DNA of 64,000 nt from Agromyces aureus (GTDB lineage: Bacteria > Actinomycetota > Actinomycetes > Actinomycetales > Microbacteriaceae). The notes beneath the pieces were generated by a model, which did not search any database, was not told where the DNA came from, and saw nothing but the letters and a program-made list of their open reading frames with translations. The stretch covers positions 992,001-1,056,000 of the forward strand of contig NZ_CP013979.1 of NCBI RefSeq assembly GCF_001660485.1. Reading direction: 5' to 3'. The position numbers were made by a program, and so were the translations under genes. Below are positions 39,763 to 48,137 of this stretch, in pieces; positions within the stretch are counted from its first letter, which is position 1, and each line of letters begins with the position of its first letter.

Positions 39763-41130
39763 TCAGAGTGCCGCGGGCAGGCGCACGATGAATCGCGCGC
39801 CGCCGAGCGGCGCGTCTTCGATCAGCACGTCGCCGCCCGTGGCGCGCGCGACGCCCAGCACGATGGCGAGGCCGAGCCCGCTGCCGCCGGCATCGCGATC
39901 GCGGGCGTCGTCGAGGCGCACGAAGCGGTCGAACACGCGCTCGCGCTGGCTCTCGGGAATGCCGGCGCCGTCGTCGTCGACCACGAGCACAGCCGACCCG
40001 TCGCGCTCGGAGAGGCCGATCGCGACGCGGCCGCGGGCGTGCCGCGCGGCGTTGTCGGCCAGGTTCCGCACGAGGCGTCCGAGCAGCTGGGGGTCTCCGT
40101 GCACGCGGGCCGGGCCGACTCCCGAGACGTCGACCGCGATGCCGGCCGCACGGAGCCGGGACCCCTCGGCGAGCGCGAGGTCGTCGAGGTCGACCGGCTC
40201 ATCGCCGGTGGGCGCACCCTCGTCGAGTCGCGCCAGCAGCAGCAGCGAGTCGACGAGGGCCTGCAGGCGCCGCCCCTCGTCGAGTGCGACATCCGACAGT
40301 TCGTGCAGCGAGGTGACCTCGGGGTGCGCCTGCGCGAGCTCGGCGTGCTGGCGGATCGTCGCGAGCGGTGACCTGAGCTCGTGCGACGCATCGGACACGA
40401 AGCGGCGCTGCGCGCTCGCCGATGCGTCGAGTCGCCCGAGCATCGCGTTCATGGTCTCGGCGAGGGCGGCGATCTCGTCGCCCGATGCCGGAACGGGTAC
40501 GCGTCGATCGAGGCGGTCGGCCGTGATGTCGTCGACCTCGGCCGTGATGCGGGCGACCGGCCGGAGGGCTCGCCCCATGACGACCCAGGTGAGCGCGGCG
40601 ACGAGCAGCACCACGAGCGGAACCGACACGGCGAGCAGCATCGACACGGTGCCGAGGGTCTCGAGGTCGTCCTCCACCGGCACGGCGAGCACGAGGGTTC
40701 CGTCGTCGTCGACGCCCTCGGCGAGCACGAGTACGGGGTCGCCGTCGACCGTTGAGACCTGCGACTCGTCGCCGAACGGCAGGGGGTCGTCGGGGGCGTC
40801 CTCGGACGCGGCGACGACCTCGCCGCTCGCCGACAGCAGCTGGACGATCTCGTCGTCGGCGGCCTCGACGGCCGACGAACCCTGCGTTCGGATCTCGCCC
40901 GCGAGCAGTTCGAGGCGCGTCTCGCCGGCGCGTGCGGCCGTGTCGAGCACGGTGCCGCGCAGGACGACCGAGAACGCCACGGCGCCGATCAGCATCACGA
41001 CCGCGATGACCACCGTCGCTCCGGCCGTCGCCCGTGCCCGCACCGATCGGAATCGCGACGGGCGACGGCGAGTGCGCTGCGCGTGCGGCGGCTGTGTTGC
41101 CGGTCGGGCCCGCGCCTCGCGCTCAGCCAC
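39763..41130 (-). CDS. sensor histidine kinase (HisKA/HATPase, OmpR-class partner)
   Basis: A 455-residue kinase. A membrane helix at about residues 38-60 is followed by an acidic external sensor of about 100 residues, a second helix at about 162-185, a HAMP linker, then RRFVSDASHELRSPLATIRQ with phosphoacceptor His250. The ATPase domain has LADNAARHARG (N box), VVDDDGAGIP and GGSGLGLAIVLGVARATGG. The gene overlaps the regulator gene by 8 bp. The length and layout are standard for kinases that sense the cell envelope. Confidence 0.93.
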   Translation of the reverse strand: MAEREARARPATQPPHAQRTRRRPSRFRSVRARATAGATVVIAVVMLIGAVAFSVVLRGTVLDTAARAGETRLELLAGEIRTQGSSAVEAADDEIVQLLSASGEVVAASEDAPDDPLPFGDESQVSTVDGDPVLVLAEGVDDDGTLVLAVPVEDDLETLGTVSMLLAVSVPLVVLLVAALTWVVMGRALRPVARITAEVDDITADRLDRRVPVPASGDEIAALAETMNAMLGRLDASASAQRRFVSDASHELRSPLATIRQHAELAQAHPEVTSLHELSDVALDEGRRLQALVDSLLLLARLDEGAPTGDEPVDLDDLALAEGSRLRAAGIAVDVSGVGPARVHGDPQLLGRLVRNLADNAARHARGRVAIGLSERDGSAVLVVDDDGAGIPESQRERVFDRFVRLDDARDRDAGGSGLGLAIVLGVARATGGDVLIEDAPLGGARFIVRLPAAL

Positions 41131-41809
41131 CGTCGGCCGCCAGCCGGTAACCGGAGCCGCGCACGGTCTCGATGGCCTCGCGTCCGAACGGGCGATCGAG
41201 TTTGCGTCGCAGGTGCCCGACGTACACCTCGACGATGTTCGGGTCGCCTTCGAAGTCGTCGTCCCAGACGCCCGCGATGAGGTCGCGCTTGGAGAGCACC
41301 TGCCCGCGGTGGCGCATGAGGTGTTCGAGCACCGAGAACTCCCGAGCCGTCAGCGAGACCTGCTCGTCGCCCCGCCAGACGCGACGACTGCTCGGGTCGA
41401 GGCGCAGGTCGCCGGCCTCGAGCACGACCGGGCGTTCGACGCCGCCGCGCCGGATCAGCGCGCGCAGGCGGGCCACGAGCACCGCGAACGAGAAGGGCTT
41501 CGTGACGTAGTCGTCGGCGCCCGTCTCGAGGGCCTCGACCTGATCCCACTCGCCGTCCTTCGCCGTGAGCATCATGACCGGCGTCCAGTTCTCTTCGGCG
41601 CGCAACGCCTCGCAGACCTTCCACCCGCTCATGCCGGGCATCATCAGGTCGAGCACGATGGCGTCGTACCGGGTCTCGCGCGCACGCCAGAGGCCGTCGA
41701 TGCCGGTGTGCGCGACGTCGACGGCGAACCCCTCGGCCTCGAGACCGCGCCGAACGCCGTCGGCGAGGCGCACCTCGTCGTCGACCACCAGGATTCGCAT
41801 CTCCGCCAT
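41123..41809 (-). CDS. OmpR-family response regulator
   Basis: A 228-residue regulator, counting from ATG 41809 (41800 is an alternative). The receiver has MRILVVDDEVRLADGV, Asp54 in AIVLDLMMPG, and YVTKPFSFAVLVARLRALIR with the conserved Lys. The C-terminal winged helix has REFSVLEHLMRHRGQVLSKR and YVGHLRRKLDRPFGREAIET followed by VRGSGYRLA. It leads the regulator-kinase-PepSY group. GCTGAAG repeats upstream suggest autoregulation. Confidence 0.93.
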   Translation of the reverse strand: MAEMRILVVDDEVRLADGVRRGLEAEGFAVDVAHTGIDGLWRARETRYDAIVLDLMMPGMSGWKVCEALRAEENWTPVMMLTAKDGEWDQVEALETGADDYVTKPFSFAVLVARLRALIRRGGVERPVVLEAGDLRLDPSSRRVWRGDEQVSLTAREFSVLEHLMRHRGQVLSKRDLIAGVWDDDFEGDPNIVEVYVGHLRRKLDRPFGREAIETVRGSGYRLAADGG

Positions 41810-41822
41810 TCTCGTCGCCGTT

Positions 41823-41840
41823 GCTGAAGCGGGGCTGAAG
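41823..41840 (-). promoter_or_regulatory. direct repeat before the response-regulator gene
   Basis: GCTGAAG at 41823-41829 and 41834-41840, exactly 11 bp apart (one helical turn), 14-31 bp from the regulator start. Same sequence and spacing as before the PepSY-like gene. OmpR-family proteins typically bind such tandem repeats. Confidence 0.65.
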
Positions 41841-42021
41841 CGGCGCCGGAGCCGTGCACTCGCCGCCTGCGCAAGCAGCGGGTGACCGTCCGAGGGCGCC
41901 TCTAGGTGGCTCGCTGAGCATTCTCGATCGGGGGATGGCGGGCGAGCGGGCGACATCCGTAGTCTGAGCGACAACGACGGGCGTGGTGGCGCCCGTCCTT
42001 CGCGGGGGCGGGGGAGCGAGC

Positions 42022-42813
42022 ATGAACTGGTTCTACGACACGAGCGTGTGGATCTCGCTCCCGCTGTTCGTGGGCGGGTTCGTGGCGGTCTCGTGCCTGA
42101 TCGTCGTCGGACTGCGGCCGGTCGTGCAGCGGTACGTCACCGACTTCAAGGAATGGGATCGCGCGCTCGCGCACGTCATCGGCACGTTCGGGGTCTTCTT
42201 CGGCATCCTGCTCGCGCTCGTCGCGGTCTCGGTCTACGAGAACTTCGCCGACACTCGAAAGGCGACCATCGAGGAGGCCGCGGATGCCGGCGCGCTCTAC
42301 CGCGCGACCACGGGCCTGCCCGACGGACTGGACGGGGCCATGCAACGGGTGCTCGACGAGTACATGCACACGGTCATCGAGGCCGACTTCCCAGACCAGG
42401 CGCAAGGGATCCTGCCCGACGCGAGCGACGCGCAGATCGACGAGTTCGAGCGGCTCCTGCACGAGGTCGAGGCCGACACCCGCGGCGATCAGGCGGAGTT
42501 CCAGCAGGCGCTCGCCACGTTCGACGACCTCATCGAATCGCGGCGAGCCCGGATCGACGCCACCGCCCTCGCGCTTCCACCGCTCTTCTGGCTCGTCATC
42601 TGGGTCGGAGCGGCCGTCAACGCCGTGCTCATCGCGTTCATCCATTTCGGGAACCCCCGACTGCACCTGGTCATGGCGGGCCTGCTCGCGCTCTTCGTCG
42701 GCCTCGTCATCTTCGTGACGGCGGACATGGACCACCCGTACGCCGGGGCGATCTCGATCGGGCCGGGGGCGTACGAACGCGTGCTCGAGCAGATCATCGA
42801 TCCACGGCGGTAG
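42022..42813 (+). CDS. DUF4239-like membrane protein
   Basis: A 263-residue protein beginning MNWFYDTSVWISLPLFVGGF, with hydrophobic helices at about residues 12-35, 55-78, 188-208 and 215-238. Between helices 2 and 3 is a cytoplasmic acidic helical domain (TRKATIEEAADAGALYRATT, then QQALATFDDLIESRRARID). This layout is that of DUF4239, which has a bestrophin-like arrangement and may be a channel. ATG 42022 has GGGGGAG upstream; the earlier start in the same frame is unlikely. Confidence 0.82.
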   Translation: MNWFYDTSVWISLPLFVGGFVAVSCLIVVGLRPVVQRYVTDFKEWDRALAHVIGTFGVFFGILLALVAVSVYENFADTRKATIEEAADAGALYRATTGLPDGLDGAMQRVLDEYMHTVIEADFPDQAQGILPDASDAQIDEFERLLHEVEADTRGDQAEFQQALATFDDLIESRRARIDATALALPPLFWLVIWVGAAVNAVLIAFIHFGNPRLHLVMAGLLALFVGLVIFVTADMDHPYAGAISIGPGAYERVLEQIIDPRR

Positions 42814-42912
42814 TCGGCGCTCGCGGCGGGCGGCGGGCGGCGTCCTCGGCGCTCTCCGGGCAATTGCTGCTGAGTCGGCCGGGGAGCCGACAGACGGGCG
42901 CAGAATGAGCAC

Positions 42913-43263
42913 ATGGTCGAGATCTCGGACGACGACTTCGAGCGCATGGTCGCCGACGAGTTCGACGCGCTGCCCGACGACATGGTGCGCGGCGTCGAGA
43001 ACGTCGCGATCCTCATCGCGAACCAGCCGATCGGCGAGCGTCCGCGACTGTTCGGCCTCTACAGCGGGCGCCCGTTGAAGACGCGCGGCGTCTACGGCTA
43101 CGGCGAACTGCCCGACCGCATCACGCTGTTCAAGAACAACATGCAGGAGCACAGCGCCGATCTCGACGCCCTGCGCTCCCGCGTGCGCATCACGCTCGTG
43201 CACGAGATCGGCCACTACTTCGGGCTCGACGACGCGAGGCTCGGCGAGCTCGGCTGGGCGTAG
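42913..43263 (+). CDS. metallopeptidase family protein (HExxH zincin)
   Basis: A 116-residue compact zincin. The motif VHEIGHYFGLDD gives zinc ligands His97 and His101 with Glu98 as catalytic base, and Asp as likely third ligand. FGLYSGRPLKTRGVYGYGEL and DRITLFKNNM are diagnostic of this small bacterial family. No signal peptide, so it acts in the cytoplasm. CAGAAT lies 6 nt before ATG 42913, so the mRNA may be leaderless. The biological substrate is not known. Confidence 0.88.
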   Translation: MVEISDDDFERMVADEFDALPDDMVRGVENVAILIANQPIGERPRLFGLYSGRPLKTRGVYGYGELPDRITLFKNNMQEHSADLDALRSRVRITLVHEIGHYFGLDDARLGELGWA

Positions 43264-43339
43264 CGCGCGACATCCGCTCGCCCGGGTCGTCGCGCAGCTC
43301 GGCGACCGATGACCGGCAAGGCCGCGCGCTCGCCGCCGG

Positions 43340-44569
43340 CTATTCGGTCTCGCAGGAGTCGATCGACGTCGGGGCCACCGAGGTCGGGAGCACCGTGACC
43401 AGCGGCCGCAGTACGTCGCCGAACGCCTCGCCCGTACCGCCGTCGCCGTTGCCGATGAGGGCAAGCACCGCCTTCGAGCCCTCGAAGTACTGCACGTGGG
43501 CGCCGTAGCCGGGCTCGGCGCCGCTGTGGTTGACGTCGAGCACGCATCCGGAGTCGGGGTCGACGTGCACGTTCACCGCGAGTCCGTACTCGTACCCCGC
43601 GCCGATGCTGCCGGGGGCGCGGTCCTCGAGGCGTGCGGTGCGCATCTCGGGCGTGAGCCCGTACCCCTCGCCCAGCGCGATGCCCCAGGTGTGCAGGTCG
43701 TCGATGGTCGAGAGCATGGCGCCTGCAGCCCAGGCCTCGTGGTTGGTCCAGTCGGTGGTGTCGGTGGGCTGCGGGTACTGCGGGCAGAACTCCGAGTAGC
43801 CGCGGTTGAACGGCTCGGCCAGCACGGCGTCGGGGGCGAAGCGGCTGCGAGTCATGCCGAGCGGCTTCAGCAGGTGCTCGTCGATCAGCGCGGCCAGGTC
43901 GGTGCCGGTGGTGCGCTCCAGGATGCGTCCGAGGATGAAGGTGTTGTAGCCCGAGTAGGTCATGCCCTCGCCAGGGGCGTACGGCTCGCGCGGGGTCGCC
44001 GCGCCGATCGCGATCATCTCGTCCGGCGTGATCGTCGAATGCGGATCGGCGCAGATCCGGTCGAGTTGCGTCTGCCCTGGCGGACCGATGCCGCTCGACA
44101 TGTTCATGAGCATGCGCAGGGTGATCGCGTTCGACTCGGGAACCTCGGGGTACCAGCGATCGATCGTGTCGTCGAGGGTGAGGCCCGCCGTCCCGTCGCC
44201 GATGACCTGCAGCGCGACCTGGCCGACGATGGTCTTGGTGACGCTGCCGATCTTCGACTGGTTCGCCCGATCCATGGGCTCGTTCGAGTCGAGATCCGAG
44301 ACGCCGCGCGTGGCCACCCACTCCTCGTGACCGGGAATCCACAGCCCGACGGTGACGCCGGGCATCCCGGATGCCGCGAAGCCCTCGTCGAGGGCCGCCT
44401 CGAGTTGCCCGAGCAACTCCGGGTCGAGGGGCGTGGCGGATGCCGCGGGCGAGCTCGTCGCGGCATCCGAACCACCGCGCGGGGCCGTGCCGAGGCATCC
44501 GCTCAGCAGGGTGACGGCGACGGCCGCGATGACCGCGCCGGCGAACACCGACCACCTCGGATTGCCCAT
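43340..44569 (-). CDS. serine-hydrolase lipoprotein (beta-lactamase/DD-peptidase family), copy 1
   Basis: A 409-residue exported protein. The lipobox LLSGC (Cys25) marks a lipoprotein. The family motifs are SVTK (Ser109, Lys112), the YxN-type motif in GMTYSGYNTFILG, and GAEPGYG in place of the usual HTG. This is a class-C-like fold that acts as DD-carboxypeptidase, esterase or aminopeptidase. A near relative lies at 46720 (shared PGLT/GFAASGMPGV and RICADPH segments) and a more distant one at 48138. A conserved C-terminal Cys (SCETE) may pair with Cys of CVLD. Confidence 0.88.
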   Translation of the reverse strand: MGNPRWSVFAGAVIAAVAVTLLSGCLGTAPRGGSDAATSSPAASATPLDPELLGQLEAALDEGFAASGMPGVTVGLWIPGHEEWVATRGVSDLDSNEPMDRANQSKIGSVTKTIVGQVALQVIGDGTAGLTLDDTIDRWYPEVPESNAITLRMLMNMSSGIGPPGQTQLDRICADPHSTITPDEMIAIGAATPREPYAPGEGMTYSGYNTFILGRILERTTGTDLAALIDEHLLKPLGMTRSRFAPDAVLAEPFNRGYSEFCPQYPQPTDTTDWTNHEAWAAGAMLSTIDDLHTWGIALGEGYGLTPEMRTARLEDRAPGSIGAGYEYGLAVNVHVDPDSGCVLDVNHSGAEPGYGAHVQYFEGSKAVLALIGNGDGGTGEAFGDVLRPLVTVLPTSVAPTSIDSCETE

Positions 44570-44624
44570 GACCTGCCCCCACCCGCGACACTATCCGCCG
44601 GCACCGGGCGGGCCTCGCCCCACT

Positions 44625-45569
44625 TCAGGGGGCGCGGCGAGCGGGGCCGGGCACGATGTCGGCCCTTGGAGCGGATTGCGGGGATGCCGGGGGCTTCGCC
44701 CGCGGCCCGGGAGCGTTCGCCACGAACACGCCGGCCACGAGCACCAGTCCGCCGGCCGTCTCCCAGACGTTCGGAACCTGGCCGAGCAGCAGGGCGGCGG
44801 AGGCCATCGCCACGACGGGTGCGAGCAGCACCCACGGCACGACCGACGCCGAGCGGTTGCGGGCGAGCAGGGCGTTGAAGATCGCGTAGCCGACGAGCGT
44901 GCAGAGGCCGGCGGTGTAGAGGGTCGAGAGGATCGGACGCCAGCCGAATGCCGCGATGCCGGCGGCGATGGCATCAGGCCCCTCGAAGAGCATCGACAGG
45001 CCCAACGCGGGCAGCGGCACGACGAGCGACGACCACACCGTGAGTGACAGTGCACCGAGGCGCTTCGCGGGCGCGACCGGGCCGGCCCGCCGGGAGATGA
45101 CGTTGCCGATCGCCCACGAGAGGGCGGCGAGCAGGCAGAGCACGACGGCGAGGGCCGGTGCGTCGCCGCCGCGACCGAGGGCCACGATGCCGAGCCCGAC
45201 GGTGCCGACCAGCACGCCGATCGCCTGCATGCGGGTCGGTCGTTCACGCAGGGCGAGCGCCGCGACCACGATCGTCAGCACGACCTGCGCCTGCAGCAGC
45301 AGGGCCGCGACGCCCGGCTGCAGGCCGAGCGCGATCGACGTGTACAGCAGCGCGAACTGGCCGAGGCTCATGAACAGCCCGACGCCGACGACGGTCTTCC
45401 AGCCCGCGAGCGGGCGGGGCACGACGATCACGGCGAGCGCGACGAGCGCGAAGCGCACGGCGACGAAGAAGAGCGGCGGGATGCCCTCCATGCCCCACGA
45501 GATCACCACGAAGTTGAAGCCCCAGAGTGAGGCCACGGCGGCGGCCAGCAGCATGTCGCGTCTCGTCAT
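44625..45569 (-). CDS. EamA/DMT family transporter
   Basis: A 314-residue membrane protein with ten predicted helices arranged as two EamA repeats. It starts MTRRDMLLAAAVASLWGFNF, the usual RhaT/YdcZ-like opening, and VTIVVAALALRERPTRMQAI marks the end of repeat one. ATG 45569 (AGAGG upstream) is preferred over the start 11 codons earlier. It is divergent from a LysR regulator, 72 bp apart. This pairing is common for amino-acid or metabolite exporters; the substrate is not identifiable. Confidence 0.9.
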   Translation of the reverse strand: MTRRDMLLAAAVASLWGFNFVVISWGMEGIPPLFFVAVRFALVALAVIVVPRPLAGWKTVVGVGLFMSLGQFALLYTSIALGLQPGVAALLLQAQVVLTIVVAALALRERPTRMQAIGVLVGTVGLGIVALGRGGDAPALAVVLCLLAALSWAIGNVISRRAGPVAPAKRLGALSLTVWSSLVVPLPALGLSMLFEGPDAIAAGIAAFGWRPILSTLYTAGLCTLVGYAIFNALLARNRSASVVPWVLLAPVVAMASAALLLGQVPNVWETAGGLVLVAGVFVANAPGPRAKPPASPQSAPRADIVPGPARRAP

Positions 45570-45641
45570 GCCTCTACGTTCGCCCGCGGCATCCGGAAAC
45601 ACCAGCGATCATTTCAGGCGGTGATTCGGTAGCATCGCTGC

Positions 45642-46604
45642 ATGATCGATCTCGAAGCGGTGGTCGCGCTGCGTGCGGTGGCGACGAGGGGCAGTGTCGC
45701 CGCCGCGGCCGACGCGCTCGGATTCACGCCCTCGGCGGTCTCGCAGCAGATCAAGCGCCTCGAGCGGAGCACCCGTGTCGCGCTCCTCGAGCGGGCGGGC
45801 CGCGGCGTCGTGCTGACCGACGCCGGCCGCCACCTCGTCACGTCGTCGGCGAACGTGCTCGCCGACCTCGAGCGCATCGAGGCCGACCTGCACCTCACGG
45901 GGCGCGCGGGCGCCGCGGGCGCCGGCTCCGACAGCGGCACGGCCGTGCGCCGTGTCACCGGCGAGGTACGCGTCGGCGCGTTCTCGACCGCGGTGCGCGG
46001 CCTGCTCGTCGACGTGCTGCCGGGCCTGCGTGCCGAGCACCCCGACTTGCGCGTGCCCCTGCGCGAGAGCGAACCGTGGGAGACGGTCGCGCTCGTGGCG
46101 TCCGGTCAGCGCGATCTCGGCATCGTGCACCGCTGGGGCGGCGTGGCCCTCTCGATGCCCGAGCACCTGGTCGAGACGCCCCTGTTCACTGATGTCGCCG
46201 ACGTCGTGCTGCGCCGGGATCACCCGCTCGCGCTCGCCGGAGCCGCCGAGCTCGCCCCGGCCGACCTGGCCGGCGAGGACTGGATCGCGACCTTCGACTC
46301 GACGATCTGCCGTCAGTGGTTGCGCCGGCTGTTCGACGGCGTCTCGAACGCACCGCGCGTCGTGCACGAGTCGATGGAGTTCGAGAACCACCTCGAGCTC
46401 GTGCGCGCGGGCCTCGGCGTCGCGCTCGTGCCGCGCATGGGCCGGCCTCCGCTGCACGCGGATCTCGTGGCGATCCCGACCGCGCGCCCGGCCTCGACCC
46501 GTGACATCTCGGCCGTGCACCGCCGCAGCCAGGCCGACTCGCCGGCGCTGCAGGCCGTGCTCGACGCGGTGCGGGCGGCGGCGGCAGGTCGCGTCATCCG
46601 CTGA
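45642..46604 (+). CDS. LysR family transcriptional regulator
   Basis: A 320-residue regulator. The N-terminal helix-turn-helix reads ATRGSVAAAADALGFTPSAV and SQQIKRLERST. The substrate-binding domain follows from about residue 100 (GEVRVGAFSTAVRGLLVDVL). TAGCAT lies 6 nt before the ATG, a leaderless pattern. It is divergent from the EamA transporter, the likely target. The region between the starts is only 72 bp. Confidence 0.92.
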   Translation: MIDLEAVVALRAVATRGSVAAAADALGFTPSAVSQQIKRLERSTRVALLERAGRGVVLTDAGRHLVTSSANVLADLERIEADLHLTGRAGAAGAGSDSGTAVRRVTGEVRVGAFSTAVRGLLVDVLPGLRAEHPDLRVPLRESEPWETVALVASGQRDLGIVHRWGGVALSMPEHLVETPLFTDVADVVLRRDHPLALAGAAELAPADLAGEDWIATFDSTICRQWLRRLFDGVSNAPRVVHESMEFENHLELVRAGLGVALVPRMGRPPLHADLVAIPTARPASTRDISAVHRRSQADSPALQAVLDAVRAAAAGRVIR

Positions 46605-46613
46605 GGGAAGGAA

Positions 46614-46664
46614 GAGGCGGAATCGATATGCCAGTTCCGCCTCACCGATGAGGCGCAACTGGTA
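46614..46664. repeat. REP-like hairpin with competing arms, copy A
   Basis: TATGCCAGTTCCGCCTCA (46627-46644), CCGA, then TGAGGCGCAACTGGTACA (46648 onward) folds into a 14-bp stem with one C-C mismatch. An upstream GAGGCGGAA (46614-46622) is also complementary to TTCCGCCTC (46635-46643), so two alternative hairpins compete. It lies between convergent genes. The first 18 bases are identical to the element at 55745. Confidence 0.7.
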
Positions 46665-46719
46665 CATCGTCACCGCGCGGTGCCGCCGTGGTCGAGGTCG
46701 TTGCGCATGATCGGCGCGC

Positions 46720-47952
46720 TCACCCCCAGGGCGCGGCGCAGGCCTCGGTCGGCGTCGGGTACAGCACAGGGCCGAGCAGCGGCGCCAGCGCCTTCGTGAT
46801 CTCCGACGCCGCGTCGCCGGTGCCGCCGTCGCCGTTGCCGAGCATCGCGAGCACGGCACCGGTCATCGGGTAGTACGCGAAGTTCGTGCCGTACCCGGGC
46901 TCGGCGCCGGCGTGGGAGACGATCAGCACGCAGTCGGTCGCGGTGTCGTACACGACGCCCGCGCCGAGCCCGTACGCGGACCCGGTCTCCTCGGAGATGA
47001 TCGCGCGGTCGGCGTATCGGGCGACCTGCAGGTCGGGGGTCACGCCGGCGCCCTGGCCGAGCGCTTCACCCCATGCGTGCAGGTCGTCGAGGGTCGAGAC
47101 CATGGCGCCGCCGGCCCAGCTCTCGCCGTTCGACCACTCCACGGTGTCGACCGTCTCGCCGAGATCGGGGCAGAACCCGGAGTATCCGTGGGTCAGCGGG
47201 GCGGTGACCTCGCCGTCGGGCGCGAAGCGGCTGCGGTCCATGCCGAACGGCTCGGTGATGCGGTCGTGGATGAGCGTCGCCAGGTCGGCGCCCGTGACCT
47301 GCTCGAGGATCCCGCCGAGCAGGAAGTAGTTGCCGTTCGCGTACTCGAATCCGTCACCCGGCGCGAAGTCGGCGCGTGGGGTCGCCGCGCTGATCGCGAT
47401 GAGCTGATCGGGTGCGGGGATCGCGTGCGGGTCGGCGCAGATGCGGTCGACCTGGGCTCGACCGGCCTCGCCGACGCCGCTCGAGTGGTTCAGCAGCATC
47501 CGCACCGTGATGTTCGACGCCTCGGGGAAGTCGGGGTACCAGCGGTCGAGGGTGTCGTCGAGGCCGACGTCGAACTCGCCCTCGCCGATGACCTGCAGCA
47601 TCACGGTTCCGACGATGGTCTTGGTGATGCTGCCGATCTTCTGCTGGTTCTCGCGGCTCATCGGCTCCTCGGTCTCGACGTCGGCCACGCCCCGCGCCGA
47701 GACCCATTCGTCCTCACCCGGAACCCACACCCCGACGATGACCCCGGGCATGCCGGATGCCGCGAAGCCCTCGTCGAGCGCCGTCTCGAGTTGCGTGCGC
47801 AACGCGGTGTCGAGGAGCGGGGCGGATGTCGCGGGCGGGCTCGTGGCGGCATCCGATGCCGTCGTGGCGGCGCACCCGCCGAGCGCGAGGGCCGTGCCGA
47901 CGGTGACTGCTGCGGCCGCGATGGCTGCGACCGTTCGCCTGGAGTTCTGCAT
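46720..47952 (-). CDS. serine-hydrolase lipoprotein, copy 2
   Basis: A 410-residue paralogue of the gene at 43340, starting MQNSRRTVAAIAAAAVTVGT with lipobox LALGGC (Cys27). Catalytic SITK (Ser108, Lys111), FEYANGNYFLLGG as the YxN-like motif, and GAEPGYG are present. RICADPHAIPAPDQLIAISA closely matches copy 1. GAGAGG lies 7 nt before ATG 47952; the earlier ATG at 47976 is possible. Likely acts on cell-wall peptides or esters outside the membrane. Confidence 0.88.
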   Translation of the reverse strand: MQNSRRTVAAIAAAAVTVGTALALGGCAATTASDAATSPPATSAPLLDTALRTQLETALDEGFAASGMPGVIVGVWVPGEDEWVSARGVADVETEEPMSRENQQKIGSITKTIVGTVMLQVIGEGEFDVGLDDTLDRWYPDFPEASNITVRMLLNHSSGVGEAGRAQVDRICADPHAIPAPDQLIAISAATPRADFAPGDGFEYANGNYFLLGGILEQVTGADLATLIHDRITEPFGMDRSRFAPDGEVTAPLTHGYSGFCPDLGETVDTVEWSNGESWAGGAMVSTLDDLHAWGEALGQGAGVTPDLQVARYADRAIISEETGSAYGLGAGVVYDTATDCVLIVSHAGAEPGYGTNFAYYPMTGAVLAMLGNGDGGTGDAASEITKALAPLLGPVLYPTPTEACAAPWG

Positions 47953-48137
47953 GATCAGCCTCTCGGCATCGTGCACGACGCAGTTCGAGAGCCCCTGCTC
48001 CCAATCGCGACCCTAGTCCCGTGGCGTGCGCCGGCGCTGTGCAGGGGCGCGCCCCAGTTCAGGGGACGAACGGCCCCCTGCGCTGCGCCCTCCCCTAGAG
48101 TGAGGGCGCAGCCCGGTCTTGATCGAATGGGGACGAC

